In this document: piece after piece, positions 11,848 through 22,834 of the stretch
How the letters are laid out: each line of letters begins with the position of its first letter
Numbering within the stretch: position 1 is the first letter of the stretch
Source of the DNA: Tipula vernalis
Taxonomy: Eukaryota; Arthropoda; Insecta; Diptera; Tipulidae
Assembly: GCA_958295665.1 (NCBI GenBank)
Contig: OY282558.1
Coordinates: 61,678,789-61,742,788 of the forward strand
DNA: 64,000 bases
Direction: 5' to 3'
Translations under genes and position numbers: made by a program
The notes under the pieces: model-generated
The model's database searches: none
The model's input: the letters and a program-made list of their open reading frames with translations, nothing else
What the model was told of the DNA's origin: nothing

Positions 11848-12366
11848 TTAGCATACAGCTCGCAATAATTTGAATGAATAGTCAGGATGATTTTTTAGTA
11901 CTTTATGGCGATTCCAAGTCTTACTAAAATCTGCATGGGTCGATTCGACAGCTTGTTCGCTATAAAACCCTAGTCCTCTTTTGGTTTCGGAACATAAATC
12001 TACTACATGGTATAGTATGCCATGAATTTTTGGTGTCACAGGTATCTCGAGTGCTTGATAACTAACTTTGAAATCTTCAATATATCTCTTGAAATTGGGG
12101 TCTAGTTTCAATGAGAAGCAAGAATCTACAACTTTCTTCAATTTTCTAACTGTCTCCACATACTTGACACAGCCAAGGCATTTCATGGCATCTAAAATAT
12201 CCACCTTATCGAGCAAGACCTTACACGCATTTCCTTCAAATATTGGACTACCATAGGTACACTGCCTGTCCACGTGGCACTCCCGGGCCCATTTTAGGCT
12301 GACTTCTTCGTTCTCCAACATCATATGGTGGAAGAGGGTATTTACTGCTCCCAACAGTAAATGCAA
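11848..12366 (-). pseudogene. Transposase C-terminal part with the candidate catalytic Glu
   Basis: Third frame of the broken transposase, 172 codons, beginning MHLLLGAVNTLFHHM. A conserved C-terminal block IPVTPKIHGILYHVVDLC is followed by GLGFYSEQAVESTHADF; the Glu of SEQ or of VES is a candidate third catalytic residue, and His residues surround it. Upstream, about 20 codons of the same protein continue in this frame to about 12430. It ends about 70 bp inside the left TIR boundary. Two frameshifts make this copy inactive. Confidence 0.7.
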
Positions 12367-12380
12367 TTCTGGAGGTGGGA

Positions 12381-13049
12381 TTATGTCGATGATCCGTTTA
12401 TTTTCTTCTGCATTGAAGAGAGGTGGATGTATGCAATTATCAAATACCTAGGCTGACTTTTTAAGTCCTCCTTCTGAACGCCACTTTTCGCATTTGGCGC
12501 GACAATCATTGATCGTTCTGTAATTGCCGAGTTGATTAAGTTTTTTTGGGGAGCATCGCACCATGTGCAAGAATGTGTACTTGAGTTACTCATAAGACCC
12601 GAAATAATATTGGCCAGCTTCAAATCCGTTGCAACTGTTCCAAGAAAGGAATTTATATCTAATGCTGACCATATAAGCGAGACATTATGGTAATTTTCCT
12701 GAGTGTTAGGCGCTAAACAAAGAATAAATAATCGTTTCACCCCAGATTCGAGGAATTTTTCAGCATATCTCGTACTTGGAAGCTTTCCTTGAGGTGCCAT
12801 GGGTGGTTCATCGTTCGATGACTGGATGGAAAGAGAAAATTTTAGAAAACCACCCCCACCGTCAATTCCGAATTTGAGTTGTACATTGGAAACTTGTCGT
12901 TGCTCTATTACATCTTGAATGAAACTTCGCAGATTCTTGCAAATGACGACAAACTCTGGAGAATTGACAAATTTTTTACCTTTAGTTGTGACAAATGCAA
13001 ATACTCGTGGCTCAAAATACTCGTTAAACCGATGAATACTTTCTGACAT
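12381..13049 (-). pseudogene. Transposase catalytic core, first part (two Asp motifs and CxxC)
   Basis: Second frame of the broken transposase. GIDGGGGFLK (about residue 64) supplies a candidate first catalytic Asp. ATDLKLANII (about residue 141) supplies a second. CTWCDA (about residue 161) is a zinc-knuckle-like motif comparable to the CxxC placed in the insertion domain of RAG1 and CMC/Transib transposases. The start is not a true start: it lies just after the A-run frameshift at about 13050. Coding resemblance leaves this frame near 12430, where a second frameshift leads into 11848-12366. Confidence 0.7.
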
Positions 13050-13924
13050 TTTTTTTTTTGATAATTGGGTTCTATTATTTCTGGTGTGTTGGTTTCTGCA
13101 CGGATGACAGCAGCAATTCTCAACACTTTTCTGGTACTTAAATCCATATCAGTTTGCATTTGTCGCAGGGAATTTGCCGAAATCGATGGTACCTGTGAAT
13201 TCCTTGTTCCTCCAACAATATTCACGGTCAATGGTTTCCCGTGATGCTGCGAGAGGGATATTAACCCTTCGTCACGCGAGTGTGAGCCTTCTCCTCCACA
13301 CGAATTTGTAGCTATCTTATCTTTCAATAAGCGAGTTGATACTCGTATATGCTCTTTTTGTTTCGAATTGAGCCCTAATTTTTGCATGTTAAATAATAAG
13401 TTCGTGCTGTTGCACACGTGATTAATTCCTCTGGCCAATAATCCTAAACATTTACCACAACGTTTGATAACTGCTTTTTTTTTAATTTCAGGAACCTTAG
13501 AGGCCTTTCCGCATTTTGTCTTTTTTCTCTCCTGGCGATTTTTATTTACGACCACTGGTGTCAGATTTCGCGAGAAATTTGGTAGCACAGGGCCGGTAAC
13601 TAACATACAAATATAACATTGGCACTGGTATCCTTTCCTAACAGATCTCGTGCTGTACTTCACAGACAGAAATTTTCCAATTTCTGAGAATTCACATCTT
13701 TTATCTTCTTTCAATGACTTGCCCAGGCGTAGATTACAAGCTGGGGACAGTACAACTGGCACTCTTGTATCACATTCATCAAAACCCGAGATTACTTCCA
13801 TCAAGTTTGATTTCATCTTTCCTTGAATGATCACCATTTTTTTTGATTTTTTTCCACAACACAGATATATTTTGAAACGGTTTTCTTCGTGATTACCACG
13901 TTTTTTATAATCCGGATAAAACAT
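12908..13924 (-). pseudogene. Transposase N-terminal part, Cys-rich
   Basis: First of three minus-strand frames of the transposon at 11515-14324; 338 codons. It contains a basic N-terminus, a Cys cluster (YQCQCYICMLVTGP, then KRCGKCLGLLARGINHVC) that looks like zinc-binding DNA-recognition modules, and a Ser/Thr-rich linker. Similarity to the catalytic part stops at the run of A on the coding strand near 13050-13059, where the frame should move into that of 12381-13049, so the last about 45 residues here are out-of-frame. Homologous proteins are, to my recollection, widespread in invertebrate genomes as unnamed transposases. The exact family is unverified. Confidence 0.7.
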
Positions 13925-14083
13925 ATCGAAAATAGAAAAATCAGCGATTTCAGATTATTGTTTACTCGTCAGTTCCTATCGGAATACTAAATGTAAAACA
14001 TTGGAATACTAAATGTAAACATTGAATCTTGGCTCTCTTTCTCTCATTCAAAACCAAAACATGCCAATTTTCTTTATAATTAT

Positions 14084-14324
14084 CTCGAGGCGGTGTAGAA
14101 CGGGTCTTACGAACGTCTCTAAATCTTTATTATTTTTGTTGTGTTTTTACGCTTTTAGGAATCACATCCATTGCCAAACCCTTCTCGGAAAGCCTATATC
14201 TATCATTATATATGTGTATGAACCAATGCGAATGTATATGACACCTAGTATATATATCCAGAATCATCATCACACATGAAAGGGCGTTATCTTCTCCAGG
14301 CATATTATTTTTCGTATTTTCGTC
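14084..14324 (-). repeat. Right terminal inverted repeat of the CxxC-type transposon
   Basis: Reverse complement of the left TIR. It ends at CGTC (14321-14324), beyond which the flanks no longer match. It lies about 160 bp upstream of the first Met of the transposase frame (13924, minus), so it probably contains or adjoins the promoter. Confidence 0.85.
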
Positions 14325-17300
14325 TTATTTCTAACAATTTTAAACAATAATACTTGAACAGGCTTCTTGAGCTCAGTGCAAAGACGCGTAAAAATCACTA
14401 TCAAATTACCCCGACAAACTGAATAAATTTTGTATGAGCTTCTTTTATTCGACTGAACCTGGGAACAACTCTAAAATGGGAAATCTTAGCGATCATGGCG
14501 AGTATAGTGGTCTTAAGGGTGGGTAAAAGAAACATTTCTCGCGATTCCTGTTTATGTAGGAAGATTTCGACAAGTCGTGTTAAAAATTAAGAAGTCAACA
14601 TACTTAAATTATGTGGCTTTACTCAACCATTAGATACCGTGCTCTGATTTGGCCCACAATTGCAATGCTAGCCAAAGCTAAATGGAACGAGGTGATCTGC
14701 TACTACAACCCCAAAATGAAATAAGGGGCAAATTGCTCATGCGAAAATGAAAAAAATTGAGAAATTTCTAATTTTCAAAGAATCCACACACACACACACA
14801 CACACTCTACAGTTTGAGTAAAGCTGATGTAGGTTCAAAAAATACAACTTCTCTTTTTTATGTAATCTATTTATAAATATAATGTTTATGCTTTAAGATA
14901 CATAGTAATGGGTGAAATTTTAAAACCCCCCATGGGCATAATGCATAAACATGTAAAACGGCCCTGATTTACCCACCAACAAATCGAATCGATTTCATTA
15001 ATTATTCATTTGGTTGAATCGACAAATTATCACAATTTTTAAATCGATACATAATTTATTCATCGGCAAGTCGAATCAAACCTAAGCAATATACAATGTA
15101 AGTATGTAAATAAAATTACAAACCAAAAAACTGGACTATATAACTGTAAAACTATGTAGGTACAAATAAAAAGAAATATTTCTTTCCAACGTCTCTTACC
15201 TTCAGGGAAAATAGATTTACTAGAAGAAAAAAATTTTTTTTTTCTTTTACTTGTTATTTGTTGTTGTATAATATTATTATACATAACAACACCATAGAGA
15301 TTATTATATAAATACACAAAGAGAAAGAGACAATTGATCACTAAAATAATAACAACAACAACAACTGTAATAAATGAAAAGCCCCATAACCAAAATAAAA
15401 CCAAAGGAAAACTTTACACAACACGAAAGAGAAAATTCATCAAATTCCATTTTCATTTCAATTGATAATGTCACGACGAAACAAAACAAAAATGTAAACG
15501 AAAAAGTTTTCTCGACAAAACTTTTTTTTTTTTTTTTGGCATTGGCAAGATATAAATATTTACAGTGGCCTAAAAAATGTTAAATATAGCAAAATGATTG
15601 TAAACAAGGCAACAAATTATCTAGAGCACTGTATACACGCAATGAAAAAATAGGACAAAATCATTTAAATTGGATTGGGAATGATAATATTTTGCCAAAC
15701 TCTCACTCTGCGCGCAGCCATTTCTCCTTGGCAATATATACCATATATATTTGTGTATTTGTTTTGGAATGTTTGTATTTTATGAGATTTTCTATAGATA
15801 TTTTTCGACACACACACACACAAAATACAAAGATATTAAAAAGTCAATTGAGATTTGTCAAAATTTTCATGGTTTTTATTGCCATGACATATATTTAACT
15901 TTGTTTTTTTTTTTTTTTTTTTGTGGAAAAGTTATACCGAAAGACAGAAAAGCCAATTCAGGCACAAAAATAATGGCTATACTTCAAATGATTAAAATGG
16001 TAATGTAACCAGATGTGATAGTGCCGAAGGTTGAGGGGGAAAATTTTTTCCGTTTTATGATTAACTTTACTCGAGTAAAACATATATATGTATGTACGAC
16101 ATAATTTATCATCATTTTTCATTTAACACAAAAAAAAAACAAAAAAAAAAATTTAATTTATCCCTTTTCCAACATTTTTTTTTTTTTTTTAGGAAAATAG
16201 AGGTAAAAATGTATAGAGTACTTTTAAGGCAGTAGTTTCTAACCGACAGTGTGCGGGACTCTGGTGTTCCGCTAGCACTGTTACTTCTCAAAATTTACTA
16301 AAAGTTGGTTGGAAATTTCGATTTAGTTACCAAGATTTACAAAAAAAAAAGAAATTTACGAACTCATTAACTGTTCTAAATATTCCAAAAAAATTATTTT
16401 AACCCTTTTATAACAGACACGCATATACCTGAAAATAAGCAAGAAACTGCTACAAGAACTCTTATTGTCTCATTATTTCAATGCTTAATTTAGAAGGCGG
16501 GATTTAAAATAATCAAATACCTACAATAAAATTGTACACCAATAACCTTGTTTTCCATTTATAATCGGTTCTGAAAAAACAAGTTCAAATTGGCCAGTTG
16601 CCAGAAGTCTACGTAAAGATTAGTTTAAAATTTCGGATGTAGAATTTCTTCATAATCATTATTAACACGAATCTATCGACTTCTGTATGAAATGAAATAT
16701 CCTAAATCGAAATTTTCAAAAATTTATTGCGCAAATTTCATTTAGAACACTTTTAACTTAGTAAATTTTCTCATAAACCGTTTAACTGCTAAGGATGAGA
16801 TAAAGTGCTACTTCCGGTTGACCGATTTTTGGTTGGCAAAAAATTCATTGGGATCTCCCATTTTATATAGAGGAGCTTAGTAAAAATTTTCAAGCCGATT
16901 CATTAATCCATTTGACCAAAAGACTCACTCCGACAGACGCCACTAAGAAAATCAATTTTTTGCTTCAGATAACCATGTAGTAAATCCACAATAATGAGAA
17001 GCGGAAAATTTTAAGAGAACCCGGCTCACAACCGCACATTTTTATCTCAGTCTTTCGTACTCGAATCAGTGAACCGGCCATGAATTAAACTATTTGCGTA
17101 GCAATCACAGTTTTCGGCAATAATTCCATTATTCCAAAAGCTTCAGTGATTGAGATTGGCGAGAATTTCTTCACAGAAAGTGTAGCTACACAAATTCACA
17201 AAAAGTGTAAATGAAAAAAGTGTAATCGTAAAAGTGTTCTCAAAACCTTCATTGCCACAAGAAATAATATTACAATGATGTACACTGTTTGTGCTACTTT

Positions 17301-17333
17301 TTGTGTTAATCGTTTTATGTTATTTGATAAACA
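14325..17333. other. AT-rich non-coding stretch
   Basis: About 3 kb with no recognisable gene. It contains a short CA microsatellite (about 14785-14805), another ACACACAC run near 15810, and long T/A tracts (about 15522, 15905, 16180). Several small open stretches (for example 15060-15404, 15692-15898) are rich in Phe, Ile, Tyr and Lys, as expected from AT-rich DNA. Confidence 0.6.
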
Positions 17334-17339
17334 TCTATA

Positions 17340-17819
17340 CAGGGTGTCCCACTGCTACGAGTCCAAACGAGTAGGGCGTGTAGCTGGATTAATATCATGA
17401 AAAAAAGTCCACTACGCATATTCCCGGAAATGAACCGTTACCCACTTCAATTGCATTTCAAAATGTTTAGCATGGTACACTGCCTTGAATGATGTAGATG
17501 CCAATAACTCTTCTAAAAATTAAGATAACTCAATTGTTTTTCTATAATTTTAAAGGCACAGAGTACTTCTTTCTTGCCTGGAAGTAGGAATATCATGCAT
17601 GGTATTTTCCATAAAGAAAACATTGGTGGAATTAAAAAAATTGTGCGAGAAATAACAAAAAAATTCATTAAACTCATTTTTTCTCGAAAAACTCACTTAA
17701 TAATTTTTGTTTTTTATTTCAAATTTAAATTTAATAGACTATTTAATACAAAATTGCTTCCTCGTTTTTTATCTAATCATGTATAGTTTTTGAGATATTA
17801 ACATTTCAGTGTAGTACTT
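17340..17819 (+). repeat. Left 480-bp TIR of the Tc1/mariner-type element
   Basis: Reverse-complement match of 19035-19514. A 70-codon open stretch (17574-17786) is present identically in the other arm. Because it lies within the TIR and has no family resemblance, I treat it as chance rather than a gene. Confidence 0.93.
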
Positions 17820-17955
17820 GTTAGTAAACGTATAGGTAAAATCGTTGTTAATTAAATGATTTTTAATATGTTTCGAAGATTGTGAAAATAATTTTTTGAA
17901 AATAATTTTCTTTTGAAAATCATTTTTTTGCGCATTTGTAATCAGAAATAATAAA

Positions 17956-18999
17956 ATGCCACGCTACACATTCGAAGAAATCGCCGACATCCATTTTATT
18001 TATAGTTTATGTAATGGAAATGGACGAGCTGCAGAACGTGAAAATCGTTATCCAGAGGTAGGCCGGTGCCAGATCATAGAATATTTGAAATCACATACGA
18101 TTACGAGAACGAGGAACATTGGTCCCCTATGAATACGAAAATGTTAGCCGAATTCAATATGAAGTCAATACCGACGAACAAGTTTTGAATTCAGTACAAA
18201 GAAATCCCACCATTAGCAAGAGACGTCTTTCGATACAACTTGGTATTAGCAAAAATAAAGTCTGGAGAGTACTTCGAAAAAACCATCTACACCCATTCCA
18301 CTACACTCCAGTGCAAAAATTATTACCAGTCGATTTACCAAACAAAACAAATTTCTGCCGTTTATTGTTGAACAACGAGGAACATAATTCTTCATATTTG
18401 TCATCCATTTTATGGACAGACAAATCGACCTTTACGAGGGATGGAATAACAAATTTCCACAATCTTCATGAGTGGCAACCAGAAAACCCACATGTTAAGC
18501 GAGAATCATTATTTCAAAGACGTTTTAGTGTTAATGTATGGTGTGGTATAATTGGAAATAATTTTATTGGGCCAATTTTACTACCTGAAAGATTGAACTC
18601 ACAAAACTATCTTGAATATTTGAATGAAACAGTTCCCACTGTGCTAGATTCAATTCCACTCATGATGAGAAATACTTTCTTGTATCAACAAGATGGAGCT
18701 CCTGCACACTATGGAAGACCAGTTCGAAATTGATTTGATATAAATTCGGCGGCGGACATACAGCTTGGCCGGCTAGATCTCCAGATTTAACACCATTAGA
18801 CTTTTATGTATGGAGATACTTGAAAGGAGAAGTCTACAAAACAAACATTCAGACTAGGGAGCAGTTGGTTGATCGAATCAATAATGCCGGCAACAAAATA
18901 GAAAAAAATTTAGTAAATTTCAACATGGCTGCTGCCATAAAAAGATGACTGCAACTATGCTTGTTACGAAATGGAAATCATTTTGAAAATTGTTTGTGA
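17956..18999 (+). pseudogene. Tc1/mariner-type transposase (frameshifted)
   Basis: The reading starts at MPRYTFEEIADIHF (17956), an N-terminal block common to many insect Tc1/mariner-like transposases. It hits a TGA near 18130 and continues in the frame of 18119-18733 with a helix-turn-helix (RRLSIQLGISKNKVWRVL). The catalytic domain follows: first Asp in SSILWTDKSTF, second in FLYQQDGAPAH. A frameshift near 18733-18755 leads to the third Asp block WPARSPDLTPLDFYVW (about 18766-18813), followed by the C-terminal region up to the stop at 18997-18999. All three acidic positions survive, but at least two frameshifts and an additional stop disrupt the protein. The spacing between the last two Asp residues is about 30-34, close to the DD34D type. 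Confidence 0.9.
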
Positions 19000-19034
19000 A
19001 GTTGAAAACTTGGAAATTCATACAATAAATTATT

Positions 19035-19514
19035 AAGTACTACATTGAAATGTTAATATCTCAAAAACTATACATGATTAGATAAAAAACGAGGAAGCAA
19101 TTTTGTATTAAATAGTCTATTAAATTTGAATTTGAAATAAAAAACAAAAATTATTAAGTGAGTTTTTCGAGAAAAAATGAGTTTAATGAATTTTTTTGTT
19201 ATTTCTCGCACAATTTTTTTAATTCCACCAATGTTTTCTTTATGGAAAATACCATGCATGATATTCCTACTTCCAGGCAAGAAAGAAGTACTCTGTGCCT
19301 TTAAAATTATAGAAAAACAATTGAGTTATCTTAATTTTTAGAAGTGTTATTGGCATCTACATCATTCAAGGCAGTGTACCATGCTAAACATGTTGAAATG
19401 CAATTGAAGTGGGTAACGGTTCATTTCCGGGCATATGCGTAGTGGACTTTTTTTCAAGATATTAATCCAGCTAAACGCCCTACTCGTTTGCACTCGTAGC
19501 AGTGGGACACCCTG
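19035..19514 (-). repeat. Right 480-bp TIR of the Tc1/mariner-type element
   Basis: Mirror copy of 17340-17819, ending in CACCCTG followed by the TA duplication. It begins 36 bp after the stop codon of the transposase. Confidence 0.93.
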
Positions 19515-20124
19515 TATATATAAAATACAAAAAATGTTTCTACCTTCGTCCGTTATAGACTTTGTAACCATCCAACCGATGTGTTTCAAACCGGTTTCAT
19601 TTGAAAGGCAATAATAGGAAGATGGTTTTAGACCACCAAAACAATGCATTAGGCACAATCGGTCCATTCATGAAGTCGATTTTCGACTTTTCCAATACAA
19701 AAATTTTCAACCTCAAATGAATTTGTTACTTGCAAATGAATTAAAACCTTAGTTGGCGCATAATCTGTCAACACAAAAAACAATGATCTGTCATTCTCAT
19801 CAGAAAGTTTTCTCATTGGTGGTTATCGCGTCGATAAAAACCTCACAAATAGTAAACAAATTTTTGCTTTCGTGAAATTTGGTGGTGATTTCGAAGTATT
19901 GTTTGCAATTGCTTGCAAAAATTATCCATATAAAAAAATAAAAAATATTAGTTATCAAAAAAGCCACCGAAAAGAACTGTAATTGGAATAAATACAGCAA
20001 ATGCAAAACGAAAAAGAGCCGAAAGATCAGCCGAAACGCCCGAACAACGTGAAATGCGATTAGAGTCAAATAGGTTGAAAGAGCGGTAGTCAAGAGCAGT
20101 ATAGAAACACCCGAACAACGTGAA

Positions 20125-20439
20125 ATGCGATTAGAGCAAGAGCATGGAAACCGGCTTGAAGGTAATCAGTTACGAGCGGCTCAAACGAGACAAATAATCG
20201 ATTTTCAGTTGGCGGCATTCAATTATGACAAAGACTGCGACTACACTAATCATCCGAATGTTGTGATTGGGCCGATGAGCACTCTTTGTTTATACTGCCA
20301 CGCACTGAAATTTAAAAAGGAATCACCCGGCATGTGCAGTTCGAATGGTAAAGTCAAGTTGTCACCGCTGGTTGAGCCACCTGAACCACTTATAAGCTAC
20401 GTTTCTGGCAATACAGCGTTGTCCAAACATTTTTTGTAA
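20125..20439 (+). pseudogene. Helitron protein N-terminal segment with Cys motif
   Basis: A 104-codon open stretch contains the conserved CLYCHALKFKKESPGMC followed by GKVKLSPLVEPPEPL, a hallmark of Helitron proteins just upstream of the N-like domain. It is interrupted by TAA at 20437-20439. The same frame then continues for about 20 codons to the possible intron at 20510-20555. Confidence 0.88.
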
Positions 20440-20509
20440 AATATTCGGAAATACAATTCGAGCTTTCAAATGACTTCATTCGGAGCTACAAACATTGTTA
20501 ACAATACAG

Positions 20510-20555
20510 GTTTGTCTGTTTTTTTGTTTTTTTTATGTTTTTTTTTTGTTTTCAG
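20510..20555 (+). other. Possible 46-nt intron inside the Helitron gene
   Basis: A pyrimidine-rich segment starts GTTTGT and ends TTTTCAG. Removing it joins NIVNNT to GFTPTFKVQGPVYHQIG in frame, which matches the usual order of Helitron proteins. It could be a real short intron or a small insertion that happens to have GT...AG ends. Confidence 0.55.
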
Positions 20556-21047
20556 GTTTTACGCCAACATTCAAAGTGCAAGGACCAGTTTACCACCAAA
20601 TCGGTTCGCTTCCTCCAACACCAGATCAAGATTCCAAGTTTTTTGCAAATTTATTTCACAGGAGATGAAGAAGAAGAAGTTGATCAACATTGCGCTGTTA
20701 TCACCGGAACACGACGTGAAATTATTTCAAATTTGCAACGTTTATTTCAACATCAGCATGATCATTTGGTTAAACTATTCAAAGTCGCCTTGGATCAAGT
20801 GCCTTCAGATGATTACAAAGTCATTATAAGACCCGATAAAACACCATCCGGTGAGCATGAACGACTCTTTAATGCTCCAACGATAAACGAAGTGGCAGTC
20901 GTTATGGTTGGAACGGAATTCAATCAGCGAGACATCATAATTCAAAGACGAAATACAAATTTGCAACGCGTCTCTGAAACACATCGATCGTATGATGCTC
21001 TCCAATATCCAATACTGTTTTGGCAAGGTGAAGATGGATGGAAGTAA
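20556..21047 (+). pseudogene. Helitron helicase-like N domain
   Basis: Follows the possible intron with GFTPTFKVQG and a VYHQIGSLLP-like stretch, then open coding (IYFTGDEEEEVDQHC... to FWQGEDGW). This is the Helitron N-terminal domain preceding the HUH motif. Coding resemblance is lost between 21048 and 21125 and returns at SSMDYYAYR. Confidence 0.82.
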
Positions 21048-21609
21048 ATATCGTCCAAACATACATAAATGAGTTTGTCTCTTTATATATGGGGAAAAAT
21101 TTATTAAACAAAACTATTCGTATTACAGGTTTCATCTATGGATTATTATGCATATCGCATTATAATAAGAGCTCAACAATCCAATCACAGTTTAAAATGC
21201 CGTAAACTCTTTTATCAGTTCATTGTTGACATGTACGACAAAACTAAAAGCGAGCGGCTTCTGTACATTCATTCAAGATTATATTCATTTGTGCGATCCA
21301 ATTGCAAATGATGGAAACGCTACCAACATTGGTCAAATGTACATACTTCCTGCTTCGTATACTGGAAGCCCAAGACATATGCATGAGTATGCTCAAGATG
21401 CTTTGACGTATGTTCGAAGATAGGGTCGACCAGATCTTTTCATCACATTTACGTGCAATTCAGCTTGGTCGGAAATCAAAGATTTGCTATCGCCTGGTCA
21501 GTCATCGTATCACAGACATGATGTGACAGCTAGAGTTTTCAAACAAAAACTAATGAAACTCATGGATCTCATAATAAAAAATCGTATTTACGGCGAAGTG
21601 TAATGCTGG

Positions 21610-21855
21610 ATGTATTCGATTGAATGGCAAAAAAGGGGTTTACCGCACGCTCATATTCTAATTTGGCTGAAAGAAAAAATTGTTCCAACTCAAATCGATA
21701 GTGTTATATTTGCTGAACTACCGAATCAACAAGAAGATCCGATACTTTTTGACGTTGTCTGCAAGAACATGATTTACGGCCCATGCGGAGCATTGAATAT
21801 GAGTTCGCGTTGCATGAAAGACGGCAAAGCAAGAAAAGATATCCATGCGATTTGA
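21610..21855 (+). pseudogene. Helitron HUH Rep motif segment
   Basis: Contains EWQKRGLPHAHILIWL, in which HAH is the metal-binding HUH motif of rolling-circle initiators. The following Cys-rich stretch (CKNMIYGPCGALN) is also typical. The tyrosine-bearing segment downstream is disrupted: the next recognisable frame is 22080-22292. Confidence 0.9.
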
Positions 21856-22834
21856 ATGATGAAATTCAAACTGGTGAGGATGGATATCCGAAATACAGAC
21901 GACGAAAGCCAGAAGATGGAGGATTCACACCACCATTAAAGTAAGAAACGTTGATATTGACATTGATAACAGATGGATTGTTCCATACAGTCCAATACTG
22001 TCAAAAACATTTCAAGCTCATATCAATGTGGAGTACTGTAACTCCGTAAAATCCATTAAATGTTAACAAAGGCAGCGACATGGCAGTGTTCGGGCTTTCA
22101 AATCGAATTGATGAAATCACTCAATTTCAGATGGGTCGTTACATCAGCAGTAATGAAGCTGTCTGGCGAATTCTTAATTTCAGTATTCACGAACGATATC
22201 CAACTCTTCAATATCTTGCTGTTCATTTAGAAAACAGTCAACGTGTTTATTTTACCGAAGAAAATGCCGAAGAACGTGCAGCACAGCCATAAAATACAAC
22301 ACTTACGGCTTTTTTCAATTGTGTCAGGCTGATAATTTTGCGAAAACATTGCTGTATCATGCAGTTCCAAAATATTATACTTGAAACACAACAAGCAAAA
22401 TGTTTTACAGGAGAAAGCGAGGCGCTGTTGTTCTAGACTATGCTGGTGTTCGTGCATCTGATGCATTGGGTCGAGTATATACTGTACATCCAAATAACGC
22501 TGAATATTACTATTTGAGAATGTTGCTTCACACAGTCAAAGGTCCAACATAATTCCAAGCTTTGAAAATGGTTAATGAAGAAATATGTGAAACATACAGA
22601 GAAGCATGTTATCGACTCGGCTTACTTGAAAACGATCAGCATTGGGACACGACATTGGCAGAAGCAGCTCTCACGTGTCTTCCGCCACAAACTCACACGC
22701 TGTTTGCAATTATTTTAACGACTTGTGCGCCTTCTGATCCAAAAAATGTTTGGGAAAGAATAAAGAAAGCATGAGTGACGATATACTAAGACAAGCACGT
22801 AGAACGGTGAAGCACTCATATTACTTGAAGATAG

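Larger units (their letters stand above)
11515..14324 (-). mobile_element. DNA transposon with about 250-bp terminal inverted repeats and a CxxC-type D-D-E transposase
   Basis: The two ends form a long inverted repeat: left about 11515-11780, right about 14084-14324. The outer half is nearly identical (GACGAAAATACGAAAAATAA...) and the inner half is diverged but alignable up to a shared CTCGAG. Between them the minus strand carries a transposase-like protein in three overlapping frames. I could not identify a clear target-site duplication, so the outermost bases are approximate. The protein layout (an Asp in GIDGGGGFLK, an Asp in ATDLKLANII, a CTWCDA zinc-knuckle-like insertion, a Glu in YSEQAVES) resembles the CMC/Transib/RAG1 group of cut-and-paste transposases. 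The superfamily is not settled. Confidence 0.8.
17340..19514 (+). mobile_element. Tc1/mariner-type transposon with 480-bp TIRs
   Basis: It begins CAGGGTGTCCCACTGCTACG and ends with the reverse complement, flanked by TA at 17338-17339 and 19515-19516. The TIRs are 17340-17819 and 19035-19514, about 480 bp each and nearly identical, with only scattered single-base differences. A transposase gene lies between them. The high arm identity suggests a recent insertion, yet the transposase has a frameshift and stops, so this copy probably moved by help from another. It sits four bases inside the inferred 5' end of the Helitron. Confidence 0.93.

Noticed and set aside
15060..16008. Cluster of small hydrophobic open frames that look like membrane segments
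   Set aside because: Phe/Ile/Tyr-rich peptides are expected from AT-rich DNA; the frames overlap on both strands.
17574..17786. 70-codon frame present identically at 19068-19280 (minus)
   Set aside because: Both lie in the 480-bp TIRs; duplication is explained by the TIRs and the peptide has no recognisable domain.
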